64,000 nucleotides of DNA from Amblyornis subalaris (taxonomy: Eukaryota > Chordata > Aves > Passeriformes > Ptilonorhynchidae): contig JACAXG010000203.1 of NCBI GenBank assembly GCA_018881555.1, positions 496,001-560,000 of the forward strand, read 5' to 3'. The notes under the pieces are model-generated. The model was not told the origin of the DNA. It was given only the letters and a program-made list of their open reading frames with translations, and ran no database searches. Each line of letters opens with the position of its first letter. Position 1 is the stretch's first letter. The position numbers and the translations under genes were made by a program. Shown here piece by piece: positions 1 to 12,410 of the stretch.

Positions 1-3000
1 TTTTGGTTTGGTTTGGCTTTCTAGTTTTGATTTGGGGTTTGTGGGATATTTTTAATATTTTTAAAATCCGATTCAGAGTTCATCACTCTTTAAAAACCCA
101 ACAAGCAAACGAGCAAAAAAATCCCACCTGATTTTGGTGTTTTGAAAGAGAAGGGGAAGACAAGGGGATTCGTATNCACCACAGTGGATGGGGGCAATAA
201 ATCTCAAAATCACAGCAAAAAGAGATTTTGCCTTTGTTATTTGAGTAAGATTACAGGTTCACAGAGCAGAGTTTGCAAACACAGGATAATTAATACATGA
301 ACTTGCCTAATTTCAGAAGTGAAATATCATGAGAAATTTTCTTCTTTGATTAAAACCTGCCTTTTTCTGTGACTTGGCACCCAATTATTATCTCCAAAAA
401 GCCACCTTTGACCCAGCTGAGAGCTGTGCTGCCACTCAGTCCCTTTTATTCCAGTCAATATCCACAGGTTTGAGACAAAAAGCACCAGATCAATGTTTGT
501 AGGTAGCTGTTCTTTGCCAGGTTGGCATTAACCTTCCCAGTGTATCTTGTTTGTGTATCTGACATATTCTTCATGAACTCTGGGTCACAAGATGCTGCTC
601 AGTCTGTTGCATCCTGTTCTGTGAAAGTCTGGAACTTCTTCCTGCACTTATTTCATTCTACTCCAGCACAGAATTTCATGTCAGCTCCTCGTAAAAGGAT
701 GGAAACTGCTCCTCAGTGTAGTCAGGAGCCAGAGCATCTGAAATAAGATTTATAAAGAAGCAGCAGTTCCTTGATGAGCAGTTTTTAGAAGCTTTCAAAT
801 ATTCCTTAGAAATACACCCTAGGTACTCGAGACTGCTGCTCCAGCAGCACGTGGATATGGCAAAGCTTCTCGTTGGTCTTATTGATTCCAGAGCCTTTCC
901 TGGTATTACATAAAGTGCATTTGGGTGTTTTTAAGTTTCTACATTTTTCTTTCCTCAATGGTGTGCTGTCCCTTCAGTGCAGGGCAAACTGAACCTTGCA
1001 ACTCTTGCAATCTTTCTCCTGCAAATGCTGCACTGTTGCTGTTAAACCCTTTCCAGAAGAGGAGCTACNACCTGGGCTGAAGTTGGATGTTGGCTTGATG
1101 ATAGGAACAAACACAGTAAAGNTTTTTCAAGACTCTTCCAGACTCATTGGGTTTTTATGAGTTCTAAGCAACAAAAAGGAAAAGAAAGCTAAATAGTGTT
1201 TAAATATTCCCTCCCTGTGGAGGAGTGATGCTGTTATTGTCCATCTCAGTGAACGAGGCCTTGAGCAGCCCCTTCAGACTTCCTGTCCGTGCGTCTGAGC
1301 CTCACACCCCCTCGTGCAGTGCCTTTGTTTTCTGGGAGCTGCTCTGCAGAGCCACTGGAACTGTCTTGACTTCCGATCTCGGCTCAGATCCCACTCATGT
1401 CAATTATTATTCTTCCATTTGGCAAATAGGCCATATAGACANGATTTAAGGCGTGTATTTCTCTTAAGGTACACACTCAAACTGAGGTGAATGAGTGAGC
1501 CACGAAATAACTTGGGGTTTTAATTCTTAATTAAGAAAAAACAGTTTGAATTAAGACAAACTACCGTGATCCCCCCAGGGGAAGGCCACAGAAGGTAGGG
1601 GGTCATTGTGCACTGAGGAAATTAGGTCAGAACAAACCCACATTTTTTCTATTTTTAATCCAGATTTGACTGGCATTAAATGATAATGGACAGATGGAAG
1701 AATCCCATGCAAGGGGTCACCTAGTAATTTATTATTTTTTTTTTTATCCAAGTTGACTGCAAATCCATCAAAATCTATGGTTGTTAGAAGTGCTAATGGG
1801 TTCCTAATTAGAAATTAGCCAGCCATATTAATAATAAATAAAGTTTCTTAAGTCTGTCAACCAAGAGGATTAAACTGTTAACAGCCTATCTGCCAGGCTN
1901 ATTCATGCTTATTCAAAAACATGATTTTACATACAATTTAGCCTTTTACCTCATCATGACCAAATAGTTTTGAGGTGAGTTGCAGCAATTTTTTTTTCAA
2001 TTAATTCTACACCAGCCTATTTTAACCACCCAATTTGAATATTTAAAATATTTCACATTATTAGTGGTGGTACTTTTTGTTGTATAGCAGTGCTCGTATG
2101 GATCTAATTATTTGAGTGTGAAAAAGATGTTTGCTTAATTGGCATTTATGCAGTAGGGAAATAAGTTGCATTCACCAGGAGGTGTGAAATCAGGAAATCC
2201 ACTGATTTAGGTTGGTTGATTGCGTTTGGTCAATAGAAAATAATGTTTTTTTGGGAAAAGTCTAGATAAATCCAAGGTCATTACCATTAAATAAAGTATT
2301 ACCAGGATTTAAATATAGAGATATTTCTTGCTTTCATTTGCTTCTTGAGGACTCTGTAGATTAATTGTATTCTGTGCCCCATTTGAGACAGCAGAAACGG
2401 GCACAGCCAAAATTAAGAAATTGGTTTAGGTTGGAAAGTTGCTTAATTTTTTACACGTTTTCTTCATTGCAGCAGTGTATTTTGATATAAGTGAAATCAC
2501 AGTTCATATCACTGTTGGGTTTTTGATCTAAATCAAAGAAAAAGAAGTGTTAGCACCAGCCAAACTGGATTCAAGTTTGGAGGTGGGAGAGCCAGGGAAA
2601 TATCGATGCCTTGTCTGGTTCTGCAGATGTTAAACAGCAAACACCTAAGCTCGTGACACAATTTTGGACTCACTCTTCATGCCCCAGGTGATCTTGGGAT
2701 TTGACTGTGTCTCTGGAAAACAGGAATTCGGAGAGGTCCCGTGACACACACAAACCCAAACCCCTGCTGTTAAACGCTTGATGTCCCAGGCAGTTCCAGC
2801 AGATTCCCTCGGTTCACTTCAGGCTGAAGATCAGGGATGGCCACTTTGGAGAGGCTGCTGGAAATATTTCAACACCTTTTAGCCAGGACATTTCAAAATC
2901 CAGAGTTAGCACCGAATTATGTGTTTGGTAACGAAGAGCATTGCAAATGTGTTGAAGTTGGATGAGATCATGCGGAATACTTCTGCCAATAATTGAGAAA

Positions 3001-3165
3001 TGTCGCTGAATTTCACAGCATTGGACCCTCATAACTTAAAAAAAAATGTGCTTTTTCAAGGCAGTGAGGCGTTAAAATTATCTGTTAACAGNACATTAAC
3101 TGATGAGGATGTTTTTGGGGTGTTTTTTTCTGTTTTTTCCTCTTTAAAAAAGTGTTATGAACCAA
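1..3165. other. AT-rich single-copy DNA, no gene seen
   Basis: The stretch opens with T/G low-complexity sequence (ttttggtttggtttgg) and stays AT-rich, with a T-run near 1733-1745. Open frames are all under 75 codons and show no recognisable domain or good paired splice sites. I see no repeat family signature before the CR1 tail at its right edge. Confidence 0.6.
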
Positions 3166-3218
3166 GATAATGGTTGGACTCTGAAAGGTTCTTTCCAACC
3201 TAAACGATTCTATGATAC
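3166..3218 (+). repeat. CR1 LINE 3' tail fragment
   Basis: Only the last ~50 bases of a CR1 retrotransposon are present. The block ggttggactctgaaaggttc, then ttccaacctaaacg, then attctatgat is the standard avian CR1 3' terminus in sense orientation. Severe 5' truncation is normal for CR1, which is copied from its 3' end by its own reverse transcriptase and often aborts early. No coding part remains. Confidence 0.85.
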
Positions 3219-4024
3219 TAAGAAAGGGCAAAAGAGGGAAATACTTTNATTCAAGGCATTGATGCTCTTAGTCTCTTTGTACCCTGATATTTTCAAAAAG
3301 CCACTTGCTTCAAAGTATCAGGAATTGATTTAGAGTTGTAGGTGAGTTCAGAAGAAGAAATGTGTGTGCTGTGGTCAATATTTTAGCTTTAATGGGAATT
3401 TGAGTATTCCAAAGCTCACCCAGACCTTTAATGGGCATTTTAGACTTCACTAAGACCCAAAGTAATGTTCTCTAATTCTTGCAAATAAATATTTTAAGGT
3501 TTCTCTTTTCTAATGTGAGTGCTCAGATAATTGGGGCAAAGTGTTGGTGTTTAATAATTGCAATTAATTTTAATTGTAAATGTACATTTCCAGAGGAAAA
3601 ATTACCCAGAGCACCTTTGCAGTTTTTTCAAATGTGAACAGCAAATCCTGAAAGTGCCTAAAGCATTAAAAACAAACAACAACAGAGGTCCCATAATTGT
3701 TGATTTGGGCTACATTAAAATTGAATAAACTCTTAATAAGTAAAAAATAAGCTAAAGTGAGTGCCTCATTAATCTTATTTTGAGTAACTAAAAGCAAAGT
3801 AACTGTGTGTTGAGTTTTGGCAGAGGTGCTGGCGAGTTTTTTGTTGGCAGAGGAATATCAGCCTGGGGTGGAATATTGCCTGAAAACTGCAGGAGTTTCT
3901 CATACAGTGGTGCTGATTCACACAGTACAGGCAGGCTGCTTATTAAGACTTATTAGGAGTGGTTGGAGTGTCCTAATTAGTGTTCTGTGTTCTGTGCTTG
4001 TTCCCGTGATGGCACTCGAAGGTC

Positions 4025-4042
4025 AAAAAAAAAAAAAAAAAA
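4025..4042. repeat. Poly(A) run
   Basis: Eighteen consecutive A follow 'ggtc'. No retrocopy or SINE body is recognisable upstream and no target duplication is visible, so this is called only as a homopolymer, not as a retroposon tail. Confidence 0.9.
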
Positions 4043-4822
4043 GGGAAAACAAATTAAATTAACTGAAAGATGCAGTGACATTTCTGCATATTTCTTTTCA
4101 GCAAGTAGACCCTCTTTAAGCAGTTATTTGTATGACTCAAGATGGGGACTCAGTGGTTTTGCTCTTTCTTTTAATATGAGTTTATACAACTTTGCCATTT
4201 GGGAGTTGGCAAGATGCTAATAATTTCAGCTTTTTTTCTGTGATATTTGCTGAGAAAAAAGTGCTGCTCTCTGGGCTGTGGGTATATGGACCAAAGATCT
4301 CCAGCCTTGCTGGAAATAACTGGACTTTGGGTGAAGAGGCCAAGCTGCCATGGCTTGTAGGTAACCCCAAATTAGTATTATGAGGGAAATAGTGTCTGTA
4401 TTTGAAACTACAGAGCTGTGTCTGGGGGTCTCGAGCAAAACTGTTTCTCAGCAAACTTGAAGAAATATACATCATTTATTTTTCGTTTTGCTTTTGAGGG
4501 TGCTAATGACTTTATGGTAAAGCTTAATGAAAACCCCAGCATACAACAACTGCCCTCTTCACTTTTTTCTAGTATATATGCATTTATGATTACAGTGGTC
4601 ATTCTTAAAAGCTCTGTGGTTGGGTTGAGTTGGGGAATGCTCAAATGTCCAACAAGAGGATGGAATCAATCTGAAATGGGTCAGCCTGAAATTCAGGGTG
4701 TTGCAGCATAAGCCTCGTCTTGTTTGCTAAGGAAAGCAGCAGAATTTGGGTAACGTTTTTTCCCTGCCTGCCTGTGGGCAGAGCTTTGGTCAGANCACTT
4801 CTGCTTGGCTTATGCCACAGGT

Positions 4823-4836
4823 AATTCCATGGAATT
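4823..4836. repeat. 14-bp perfect palindrome
   Basis: AATTCCATGGAATT reads identically on both strands. It could be a chance palindrome in AT-rich DNA. No matching terminal repeats or regulatory context are visible. Confidence 0.9.
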
Positions 4837-6207
4837 CCCAGAAGCTTTTCCAACGGCCATCGTTTTGGTATCAAAAGCAACATTAGCCATAAAAAACCCC
4901 ACCAAAACAAACAAGTAAAAATATATATGAAAAAAAAAACCTTGGGGGAAAAAAAAACCGAAGAAGAAATTGGAATGTACAACATGACATTATATTTTTG
5001 AATTACCCAAGAAACTGTCGTTCGGTTTCCAGGATACAGCTCTCACCATGTAAACATAAACTCTGCTGCATTGTTAACCCAACCTTGCAGAAGCTCTCTG
5101 TAGCCAAACGATGCTATCAGCAAAGGTGTGAATGTGTCACTCCAAATGAGAGGAGCTGGTGCTTCTCATGATCTGTTTGTTTTCAAGCTTTTACAGTGTT
5201 AAAGCAAACTGTGTTAATTCTTGGTTTACAAATCGAGGAGGCCTTCCTCTGCACTCGATCCGTGGTGAAATTCGCATTTTGTTTCATAAGTGGAGCCAAG
5301 TCAGACAAGCACAGCTCAGTTAAATATAAATGCAACTGAAAGCAGAAAGAAATGTGAGATACTTCTTGGTTTATGACTTATCCCTTTTAAATCTCTGTGT
5401 AATCTGAGAGAATTCTGAGAACTGCTAAAGGATCTGGAAGAAATAGATGCACATGGCACTTTTGGCCAGAACTACTAAATACAAGTTAATCCCAGCAAAT
5501 AACTTTCAATTAAAAAAAAATTTCCAGAGCCAAATTTGGTTGCTACCATTGGCTTTGGAGAACTCTGACTGGGAAGCTTTGTTGAAGGTCTTTGTTGGCC
5601 TGACAAATAAAACAATTCACTGACAGAAGACAGAGTCTTGCTGCAGCAGAAAATAGCAACTCCAGGAAGACTGTGATGCAAATTAAAAGGATTATGTGCT
5701 ATTACTTTGTTCTTACATAACCTGAGAGGTTTTCTTTGACAGCAAACAATATTTTCTGTCCCTCCCCATACACACCTGATTTAACAAACTCTTCAGACAG
5801 CACAAAGCCGTTTCAAGCAGTCAGTGCTCCCTGTGATCTTAGAACNCTCTGCCACTTGCCAAAACGACACAGCAGTAGCTGGTCATGGAACTGTGGTCAA
5901 GAAGTTCGTCTGGAGGGAATAACACCATTTCTTTTGGCAACAGTAGCATTTCAGAAGCTGTGAAGGTTTGATCCCAAGCTTTGAGTTGCAGTTGCAATAA
6001 CAGCTGCTGCTGATGCTGTGCTGAAGCACACCGTGCAGGGAGAGATGTGCTCGCGGGTTTGTCTGCTCTTCTTAGGTGGCAGAGCACCATAATACAAACA
6101 AATATTGNGGGCACTGGGATTATGGGCACAGGATTCCCTGTCCAGACTTGTGTGGTTGTCAGCTTTCCCAGGAAAGGGCAGAAGCCAAGATGAAGAGATG
6201 CTGAACA

Positions 6208-6249
6208 GCCAGTTCCAGCTCCTGGATGGCCAGTTCCAGCTCCTGGACC
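6208..6249 (+). repeat. 21-bp tandem duplication (two copies)
   Basis: Two adjacent copies share gccagttccagctcctgga and differ only at the last two bases (tg versus cc). Because the unit is 21 bp, an open plus frame crossing it (6105-6455) gains a duplicated QFQLLD heptad. That frame has no other sign of being coding. The near identity suggests a recent slippage duplication. Confidence 0.9.
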
Positions 6250-7923
6250 ATAACATTTTTAGATCAAGAAGCACCCAGTCTGTAGACTTCCATTTTGAAT
6301 ACAGTAAGAAGCTAAATTTTGGGTTGATTTCTGGAATTTTCTTCATTAGCAGAATTCTATGTGCCCTGATCCATTCTACAACTTCTCCAACATTCAGAAA
6401 AACATCTTCTCAGTTTTCTGGATTGTTCTTGCACAGCAGCACCGTGGGTTTCTGAGATGTCCTTGAAGGACTGGATTTCCCTTTTCCTTTCTCCTGCAAC
6501 AGAAATTCACTCCATCTCCCCTTTGCATCCCCTTGCAGTGGCATTTGTTGCTCCCTGGTGTACTGGAAGAAATGCCACTAAAAGCTTGCAAAGTATTTTT
6601 ATTTTTTCCTGAGTCTTTCAAATCTTTTGCCTTTCTCTTGACCTAGCAGCTTGTCAGCTTCCCCTCACCTTCTTTTTCTTTTATAGAATCTTCACCATCA
6701 TTCATTTTGAAAGGATAAGTAAGATCCTGGACATACAAACCTGTTTGAAGTGGAAGAAATCTGCCTGCACTCACACAAACCCATGCTGGGATAGCAGCAC
6801 AAACGCAGTCAGCTTGGTTACTGGCTAAATGTCTTCAAAGAGGATGNGACAGGAGGCACTAAGGGAGAAAAAATACTTTTGCACAGCCTTACGTCACAAT
6901 AAGGGAAAATTTCATGTGCTTGTTTGTATATTCTTCTGTGTGCAGTGGACGCCAGGAAATGGATCCCCCACTGTCAGGCTCAATATAAACAGACCCCAAA
7001 ACGTGAGGGAATGTTTCACAAGTGCAGNAGATGCTTTATAAACAGAGAGAGATAGGCAGGAGTTAAAGACCTTCAGGAATATGTTCCTTATTCCCTGCCA
7101 CTGCAGAACCATTGAGGTGCATGTTATTCCCAGGAACTGCCCCGTTCCAAAGCGTGTGTGTGAGCCCCAGCCCAGGCAGGGCTGTGCGGTGTGATGGGCG
7201 TGGGAAGGCTGAGGAGCCCCCGTGGAACTCCCCAGCGCTGGGTGGGTGGGAAGGNTCAGAGAGCTGGAAACAGGGATGGGGTAAAGAGGGTTTGTAATGT
7301 GTGATCACGAGCAAGAGAGCTCAAAATATCACNTGCAAACTGCACACAAAATGGGATTCCAGTGAGGTGTCTATATGTTTTGAGACATATTTAAAGNAGG
7401 TAAGAAGAATATGGATTTGAACTGCAGTAAAGGTCTAAATCCTGAGTGTGACGTTCACAGTGAATACAAATGGAAAGGAAGATCTCTTGGGAGCAAGAGA
7501 ATTCACCTCAGTGTCAAAGGTGAGTCAATACCATCCCAGCTTGGTACATTTTGTGAGGATCTTGAGGTGTTCAGTACCAGAAAAGCTCGTGCAATATCTT
7601 GTCTTCAAGAAACCTGTAGTCAAGCTGGAATCAAAGAGAGTTCTGTGTCATCTTAAACNGATCCTCTTCAGTAGAAATGGGCTATCCTGTGGCTGATCCT
7701 CACCCAGGAGCTCCATTATGCTCATCATCCCTTGTTCTGGCAAACGCATGAAANCCCTGGTCGGGGTGAGCCCCCAGGGTATTTGCCTCGCTGCAGGCAG
7801 GTGTCTGTGTGGAAAGGTTCCAGCGAGAGCNCTTCCCAATCTTCTGCTCTTGTGGTGAAGGCACAAATCCTTTCAGAAATGGTGAGGCCCAGCAGAGTTT
7901 CCAGAACTGCTGCTGTTGCCCGA

Positions 7924-8285
7924 ATCTCAGAATCACAGATTCATTGAGGTTGAAAAGATCCCTGAGACCATCAACCCCAAGCTGTGCCCGATGCCCACCT
8001 TGTCCCCAGCCCAGAGCACTGAGTGCCACGGCCAGGCCTTCCTTGGACACCTCCAGGGATGGGCACTCCAACACCTCCCTGGGCAGCCCCTGCCAAGGCC
8101 TGACCACCCTTTCCATGCAGAAATTCCTCCTGNTGTCCANCCTGAGCCTCCCCTGGCACAGCCTGAGGCCNTTCCCTCTCCTCCTGTCCCTGTTCCCTGG
8201 GAGCAGAGCCCGACCCCCCCTGGCTGTCCCCTCCTGTCAGGAGCTGTGCAGAGCCAGAAGGTCCCCCCTGAGCCTCCTTTTCTCC
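7924..8285 (-). repeat. CR1 LINE, 5'-truncated, minus strand
   Basis: The 3' terminus lies at the left (aatctcagaatcacag) and the element reads leftward. Recognisable blocks in complement are the 'dispersed dot' GC-rich 3' region (cctccagggatgggcactcc, acacctccctgggcagcc), the gcctcccctggcacagcctg block, and at the right edge the end of ORF2, where gcctccttttctcc complements the ggagaaaaggaggc motif encoding the C-terminal LEKRRL. Homology stops abruptly at about 8285, the 5' truncation. Three n's fall inside. A plus-strand frame of 200 codons crossing it is an antisense shadow, not a gene. Confidence 0.9.
8209..8231 (-). other. G-quadruplex motif inside a CR1 copy
   Basis: The plus strand has ccc, ga, a run of seven c, tggctgt, then cccc. 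The minus strand, which is CR1 sense, therefore carries four G-runs of three or more with loops of seven or less. The same block recurs at the same element position in the CR1 at 23504-23526. Confidence 0.6.
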
Positions 8286-8901
8286 GGCAGCAGCATCTCC
8301 CCATGTGCCACTGCACCTCTGCACAGCTGTGAACAGCATGAGTCCTTCGAGAAGCGTCTGCACAGAATAAAACTTGCAGAGTCTTTGCAGTTTATGTGTT
8401 TTCAGTTTTAGGTTATTTCTGGTCTCTTAGAGACCATCAAAGCTGCTAAAAGCATTACTGTTTTGATTCTGATCCCGTAAAACCCCCATCCCTGGTGGAC
8501 AGACACAGGGGAGCATTTCTTAGGTGCATTTGGAGCGGTGGCTGCTCAGGGNGAGGAACAAGAGTGAGTAGTGCTGCTCCTCAGAGTTAAGGGTTGGTAA
8601 CCCATGTGCTATCCTGTCCTAGTGGTCACCTTTAAGGCCTCTTAAAAAAGTTGCAGCCTCTTAGAGNGAACTGGAATGTTTTAGGAGAGTAAGAAGATAA
8701 TCGAAAAAAAGATAATTTAATAAAGAATTAAAGACCTTGATCCTCTGTGGCTGTAAGAGCATCACTCTTTTTATAGGTATATTATTTCTTGCACATAAAG
8801 TTCTTTAGAATAATGATGCCTTGTTTAGGAAACACTCTTGGGGGGAGTTAGCACAATATTTTTTATTGTGTCTGTTGTTCATTATTGGTACTAATGGCAT
8901 G
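8286..8901. other. Noncoding spacer between two CR1 copies
   Basis: About 600 bases of AT-leaning single-copy DNA. It has an AATAAA at about 8367 with no gene upstream to use it. I see no ORF, splice pair or repeat signature. Confidence 0.6.
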
Positions 8902-9150
8902 AAGCTGCAGGGATGGGAGGAATTAGGTTGGATATCAGGAAAAGGTTCTTCTTCCCCCCGAGGGTGCTGGGCACTGANCAGGCTCCCCAGGGAATGGGCA
9001 CGGCCCCGAGGCTGCCAAAGCTCCAGGGGCCTTGGGACAGCACTCCCAGGGATGCACAGGCTGGGATTGCTGGGGNGTCTGTGCAGGGACAGGAGCTGGA
9101 TCCATGATCCCTGTGGGTCCCTTCCAGCTCAGGATATCCTAAGATTCTAA
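8902..9150 (+). repeat. CR1 LINE 3' portion, plus strand
   Basis: Sense CR1 3' untranslated region. It contains attaggttggatatcaggaa, gggtgctgggcactga, caggctccccagggaatggg, then acaggagctggatccatgat and gggtcccttccagctcagga, ending in tatcctaagattcta. This belongs to the CR1 group whose tail reads 'ccagctcaggatatcct' rather than 'ccaacccaaaccattct'. The minus-strand copy at 55768-55868 is the same type. It is 5'-truncated with no ORF2 left. Confidence 0.85.
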
Positions 9151-12100
9151 ATATTAAAAATTACACATATTTGCAGATCCTGGAAGCTTGCATTCTGTAC
9201 TGTTCATTTGGTTTTTATTCACTGGTGAGTATTTGTGCTGCTCAGACACACGACCACATGAAATGCATTCAGATGAAATGATCTCCTTTGTTCTAAGTTA
9301 ACTTTTTTTCAAAAGTAATCACAGGGAGGAACATCAATTTTTCATAATTTTATTAGAAAAGTTACAGGTGTGGAATAGTGGGTGTAAAGTTAAGCTCCAC
9401 AGCCCTTACAGAAAAATGAGGAATTTAGATTAGAACTTTTTGCTATCATTGATGGTTTTAAAAATAATAGAGTTATTTTAGTGAGAGTAATCCTTGATCT
9501 TATGATGAAGATGTTNGCCCAGGATAGATGTAACGGGAAGGAAGATAAATCCAAAAGGTGTTGTTACCTGAAGTACCAGTGTGTGGAANCTCATGCAAGT
9601 TGCTTGTCACAATGTGTATTTGTGTGTTTAATCAATATCAGGAGGATTGCACTGTGCCAGTGGGGTTTGTGTGATCAATGCACACTAAATCAGGCCACAC
9701 TGTAGCTGTGAGGCACATTCTGTTTTCTGTCATGCTGTTGATATATCAGAAGAAAATGCATAAGAATTTCAAGCAAATGAGGATCAGGGTATTTTCCTAC
9801 CCACTCTGCTGCTGCATATCCAGCGACAGAGCTCTGTTCTGTTCTGCTGTGAGCTCCCAGCAACTCTGACAGCCTCTTCCTTCTGAGTCTTTGGGCAATC
9901 TGAAATCCTGAGTGTGGAGTCATTGTGAGCTGTCCATCAGCATCCATTCACTGGGTTGTAATAATCCATCAAAACCCACCAAGGGGAGCACGTGCTGCTC
10001 CCTCCACCTTTAGCCAAAGCCACATTCCACGTTAAAGCTTCCTAAGTGGGGAACTGATCCACTCAAGTGGGCTTTCTGTTTTGGAAAGCCAGGATGTTGA
10101 TATCCCACGTTCAGCATTATGACTTAATTGCAGAGTCAGGAAGGAAGAAAAAAGAGAGGGAGAAGGCAGTGATGAGGAAAAGGATTGATTTAAAAGGCCT
10201 CCCGCATAAATTATTGGAAATGGATGTGGGCTCTCATTAGGATGCACTGTGAAGAAGGAGTTTGCTTTATCTTTACTGGGACTCAAGTCTTTGCTGTTTA
10301 GGTCCAAGGCAAGTGACTAAAAGAGTAAAAGTGCTCATTTCCCTGTCTGTACTCCATCTGGAATGGGTGACCTGGAGCAGAGGCCTTACACTGGTTCCTC
10401 TTTGTGAGCAGCCTCTCCAATCTTCCATTAGCTATTTCTTAGGACATCTGGGTCGTCAGTCCTTTTCCCTCTGACTGGAGCCATTCAGGTGAATGCTGGA
10501 GGCTCAGGGATGGTTCCCTATCCTGTTCTGATAATCCTTGTGGAACAGAATACAGCAGAATTCTGTTTGCAGCAAACCACCCTAGAAAAATGCCTCCCCT
10601 AGAGGCTTTGGGAATCTCTACGGTAAGATGTGAACAAACTTTCATCCCCTTCACAGAAGTCCAGCTGGACCCAGGTCAGTATGAAAACTCCTTTTGCCTT
10701 CTTGGTCCACGGAGCACCTTGGGATCAAGGATGGTCTCAGTTCTGAGTTTTATTCATCATTCTTTCATCATTAGATATCCTGTTAGGTTGGTAACATAGT
10801 CAATTAGGTGTGACAAACAGCATTAATAATGCATCTTTCTGCCTTTACAAACCCTGTATTTAAACACACTATCTTAGATTTTGGTTTTTTTAAGCTAGTT
10901 TTAAGTAGAATGGATCTATTGTCTGGAAGGAGCTAGAATTAATATTTTTTTTTAAACATACTTGGCTTAAGAAAAGCATCTGAATGTTGGTAGTCTGGCT
11001 AAAGTGAAATTTCTTGTTTAAAATAGTGACAGGAGTGCAATCTGATGTTCATTCAGCTTATTTCAGGAAAATGGGATGGGAAAAGCAAAGATAAGAGGAA
11101 GAGAAGTGTTATTGCTAACAATGAATTGATTTTTATATGTAGCATTATCTGTAGTCTCCTGTACTACAAAGCAAGAAAAAACCTCCTAAATTCTGGTCTT
11201 AGCTCTTGCTACTTCCTTTGCAGAAGGTTTCTCCTCTTCCTGCCAGCCCAGCAGTTCGTGTCCCATACTTTCCAGTGCTCCAGTTCCACTCCCGTACAGT
11301 CTGGGAACAGGCCACCCACTCCACCTGAAGCTACTGAAAGAGTCCTTTTTTTAATGGACTCTTTATCAGGAACTTTGTATCTTCTGTGTTTAGATTCCAC
11401 ATTTTNACATTGTTCATGCCAACAAAATATCTCTTGTGGAAAACTCCCCATTGTGTTAGTACAAAAAGAACCATAAAGTCTGTTTTGCAGAACCAAATTA
11501 TAACTGGAGATTTATAAAACCTTGAATTCCGCTGAACCCTTTGTTGAAATGCTGTGAAATCAGTCACTGCAATTCTTTGCAGAATTGGAGATAATAGAGC
11601 AGGCTGAAGTGATTAGGTTAGGGGTTAATCTGTGTTAAATATGCNGGGGGAAAAAGACAAATGTCAACACACATTGCTAGAGCTCGTGGGGTCCCCTAGC
11701 AGTTACTCCTTGGTGCTGTTTAANGCAGACTCCAGATTATAATGTGACACAGAGGTACCTGGGGGAGATGACTTGGATGGTACAGCCAGCCTTGCAAAGC
11801 CAAATATATCTTATTTTAACGGCTTCACCTCCACAGCAGAAAATGTGTTGTTGTAGCTGCAGAAAGAAAAAAATAATCCAGTACCTAAAATCCCATTGTA
11901 TGTAAATCAGCTTCGGTATCTCTGCCACACTTTAGGCTGCAGACTTGCCTCAAGCAGCTGAAATTCTACAGGAATGCTCCAGGGCAAAACTTTGCACAAA
12001 ACCCCTTAAATTTTGATGCCATAATTGATGTCAATTTTTGCAAAGTCAGNGCCGGTGAGTGGCTGTGCCCGGGGAGATGCCCTACGTCTGTGGCAGGCTC

Positions 12101-12316
12101 TGCACGCAGACGTGGGGCACTCAGGCTGTGCAGAGCACGAGGCTCTCTTCGGATTCCCTCCCTCTGTCCAGAGTGCTCTCCTGAGACAGCACAGCTTTTG
12201 TTGGACTGTGATAACAACCACCGTGTTATTCTAGTGCTGGTTAGAGATCTGTCAATAAAGCTGCTTTTACTGCCAGAATCTTGGTCATCCAGACCGGGGC
12301 TCTGCCTGGAACGTAC
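9151..12316. other. AT-rich single-copy DNA, GC-richer at right end
   Basis: No gene or repeat is recognised. A fair donor (gtgagt at 9222) follows a weak acceptor (9176) and is not called. From about 12040 the DNA becomes GC-richer and a minus-strand frame of 153 codons opens (11966-12427), continuing into the candidate exon on the right. Confidence 0.5.
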
Positions 12317-12410
12317 CTGAATTTCCCCTCCATCTGAATCCCTGATTTTCTTCCTTGGAGGTGGAGGGAAAGGGCCCCTGGTCCTTGCAAATGCCATCTG
12401 CTCCTGAAGC
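12317..12410 (-). other. Candidate 94-bp minus-strand exon (unrecognised)
   Basis: On the minus strand a pyrimidine-biased acceptor (gtgtttaatttgtag) precedes 94 bases that end in ATTCAG followed by the donor gtacgt. The open frame starts with the third base of a split codon and gives LQEQMAFARTRGPFP, then PPPRKKIRDSDGGEIQ. It has a proline run followed by a basic patch and an acidic turn, unlike random AT-rich translation. The frame stays open beyond the donor, so splicing is not forced. No partner exon was found on this strand and I do not recognise the protein. Alternatives are a conserved noncoding element or a chance frame in a GC-rich patch. Confidence 0.25.

Larger units (their letters stand above)
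3219..7923. other. AT-rich noncoding stretch with small structured bits
   Basis: No convincing gene. It holds an 18-base poly(A) run (4025-4042), a 14-bp perfect palindrome (4823-4836), a 21-bp tandem duplication (6208-6249) and a GC-richer patch around 7130-7260. A segment ending at 7519 is followed by a good donor (AAAG then gtgagt), but the upstream acceptor near 7427 lacks a pyrimidine tract, so I do not call an exon. Long opposed frames at 5839-6455 show no domain. Confidence 0.5.

Noticed and set aside
4025..4042. Poly(A) as tail of a processed pseudogene
   Set aside because: No transcript-like body or target-site duplication upstream.
7428..7519. Possible exon ending at AAAG|gtgagt
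   Set aside because: The acceptor lacks a pyrimidine tract and the frame has no protein-like feature.
8367..8372. AATAAA as a polyadenylation signal
   Set aside because: No gene ends upstream. The hexamer is frequent by chance in AT-rich DNA.
7809..8411. 200-codon plus-strand open frame
   Set aside because: It lies antisense over a GC-rich CR1 3' region, and the apparent peptide is translated CR1 complement.
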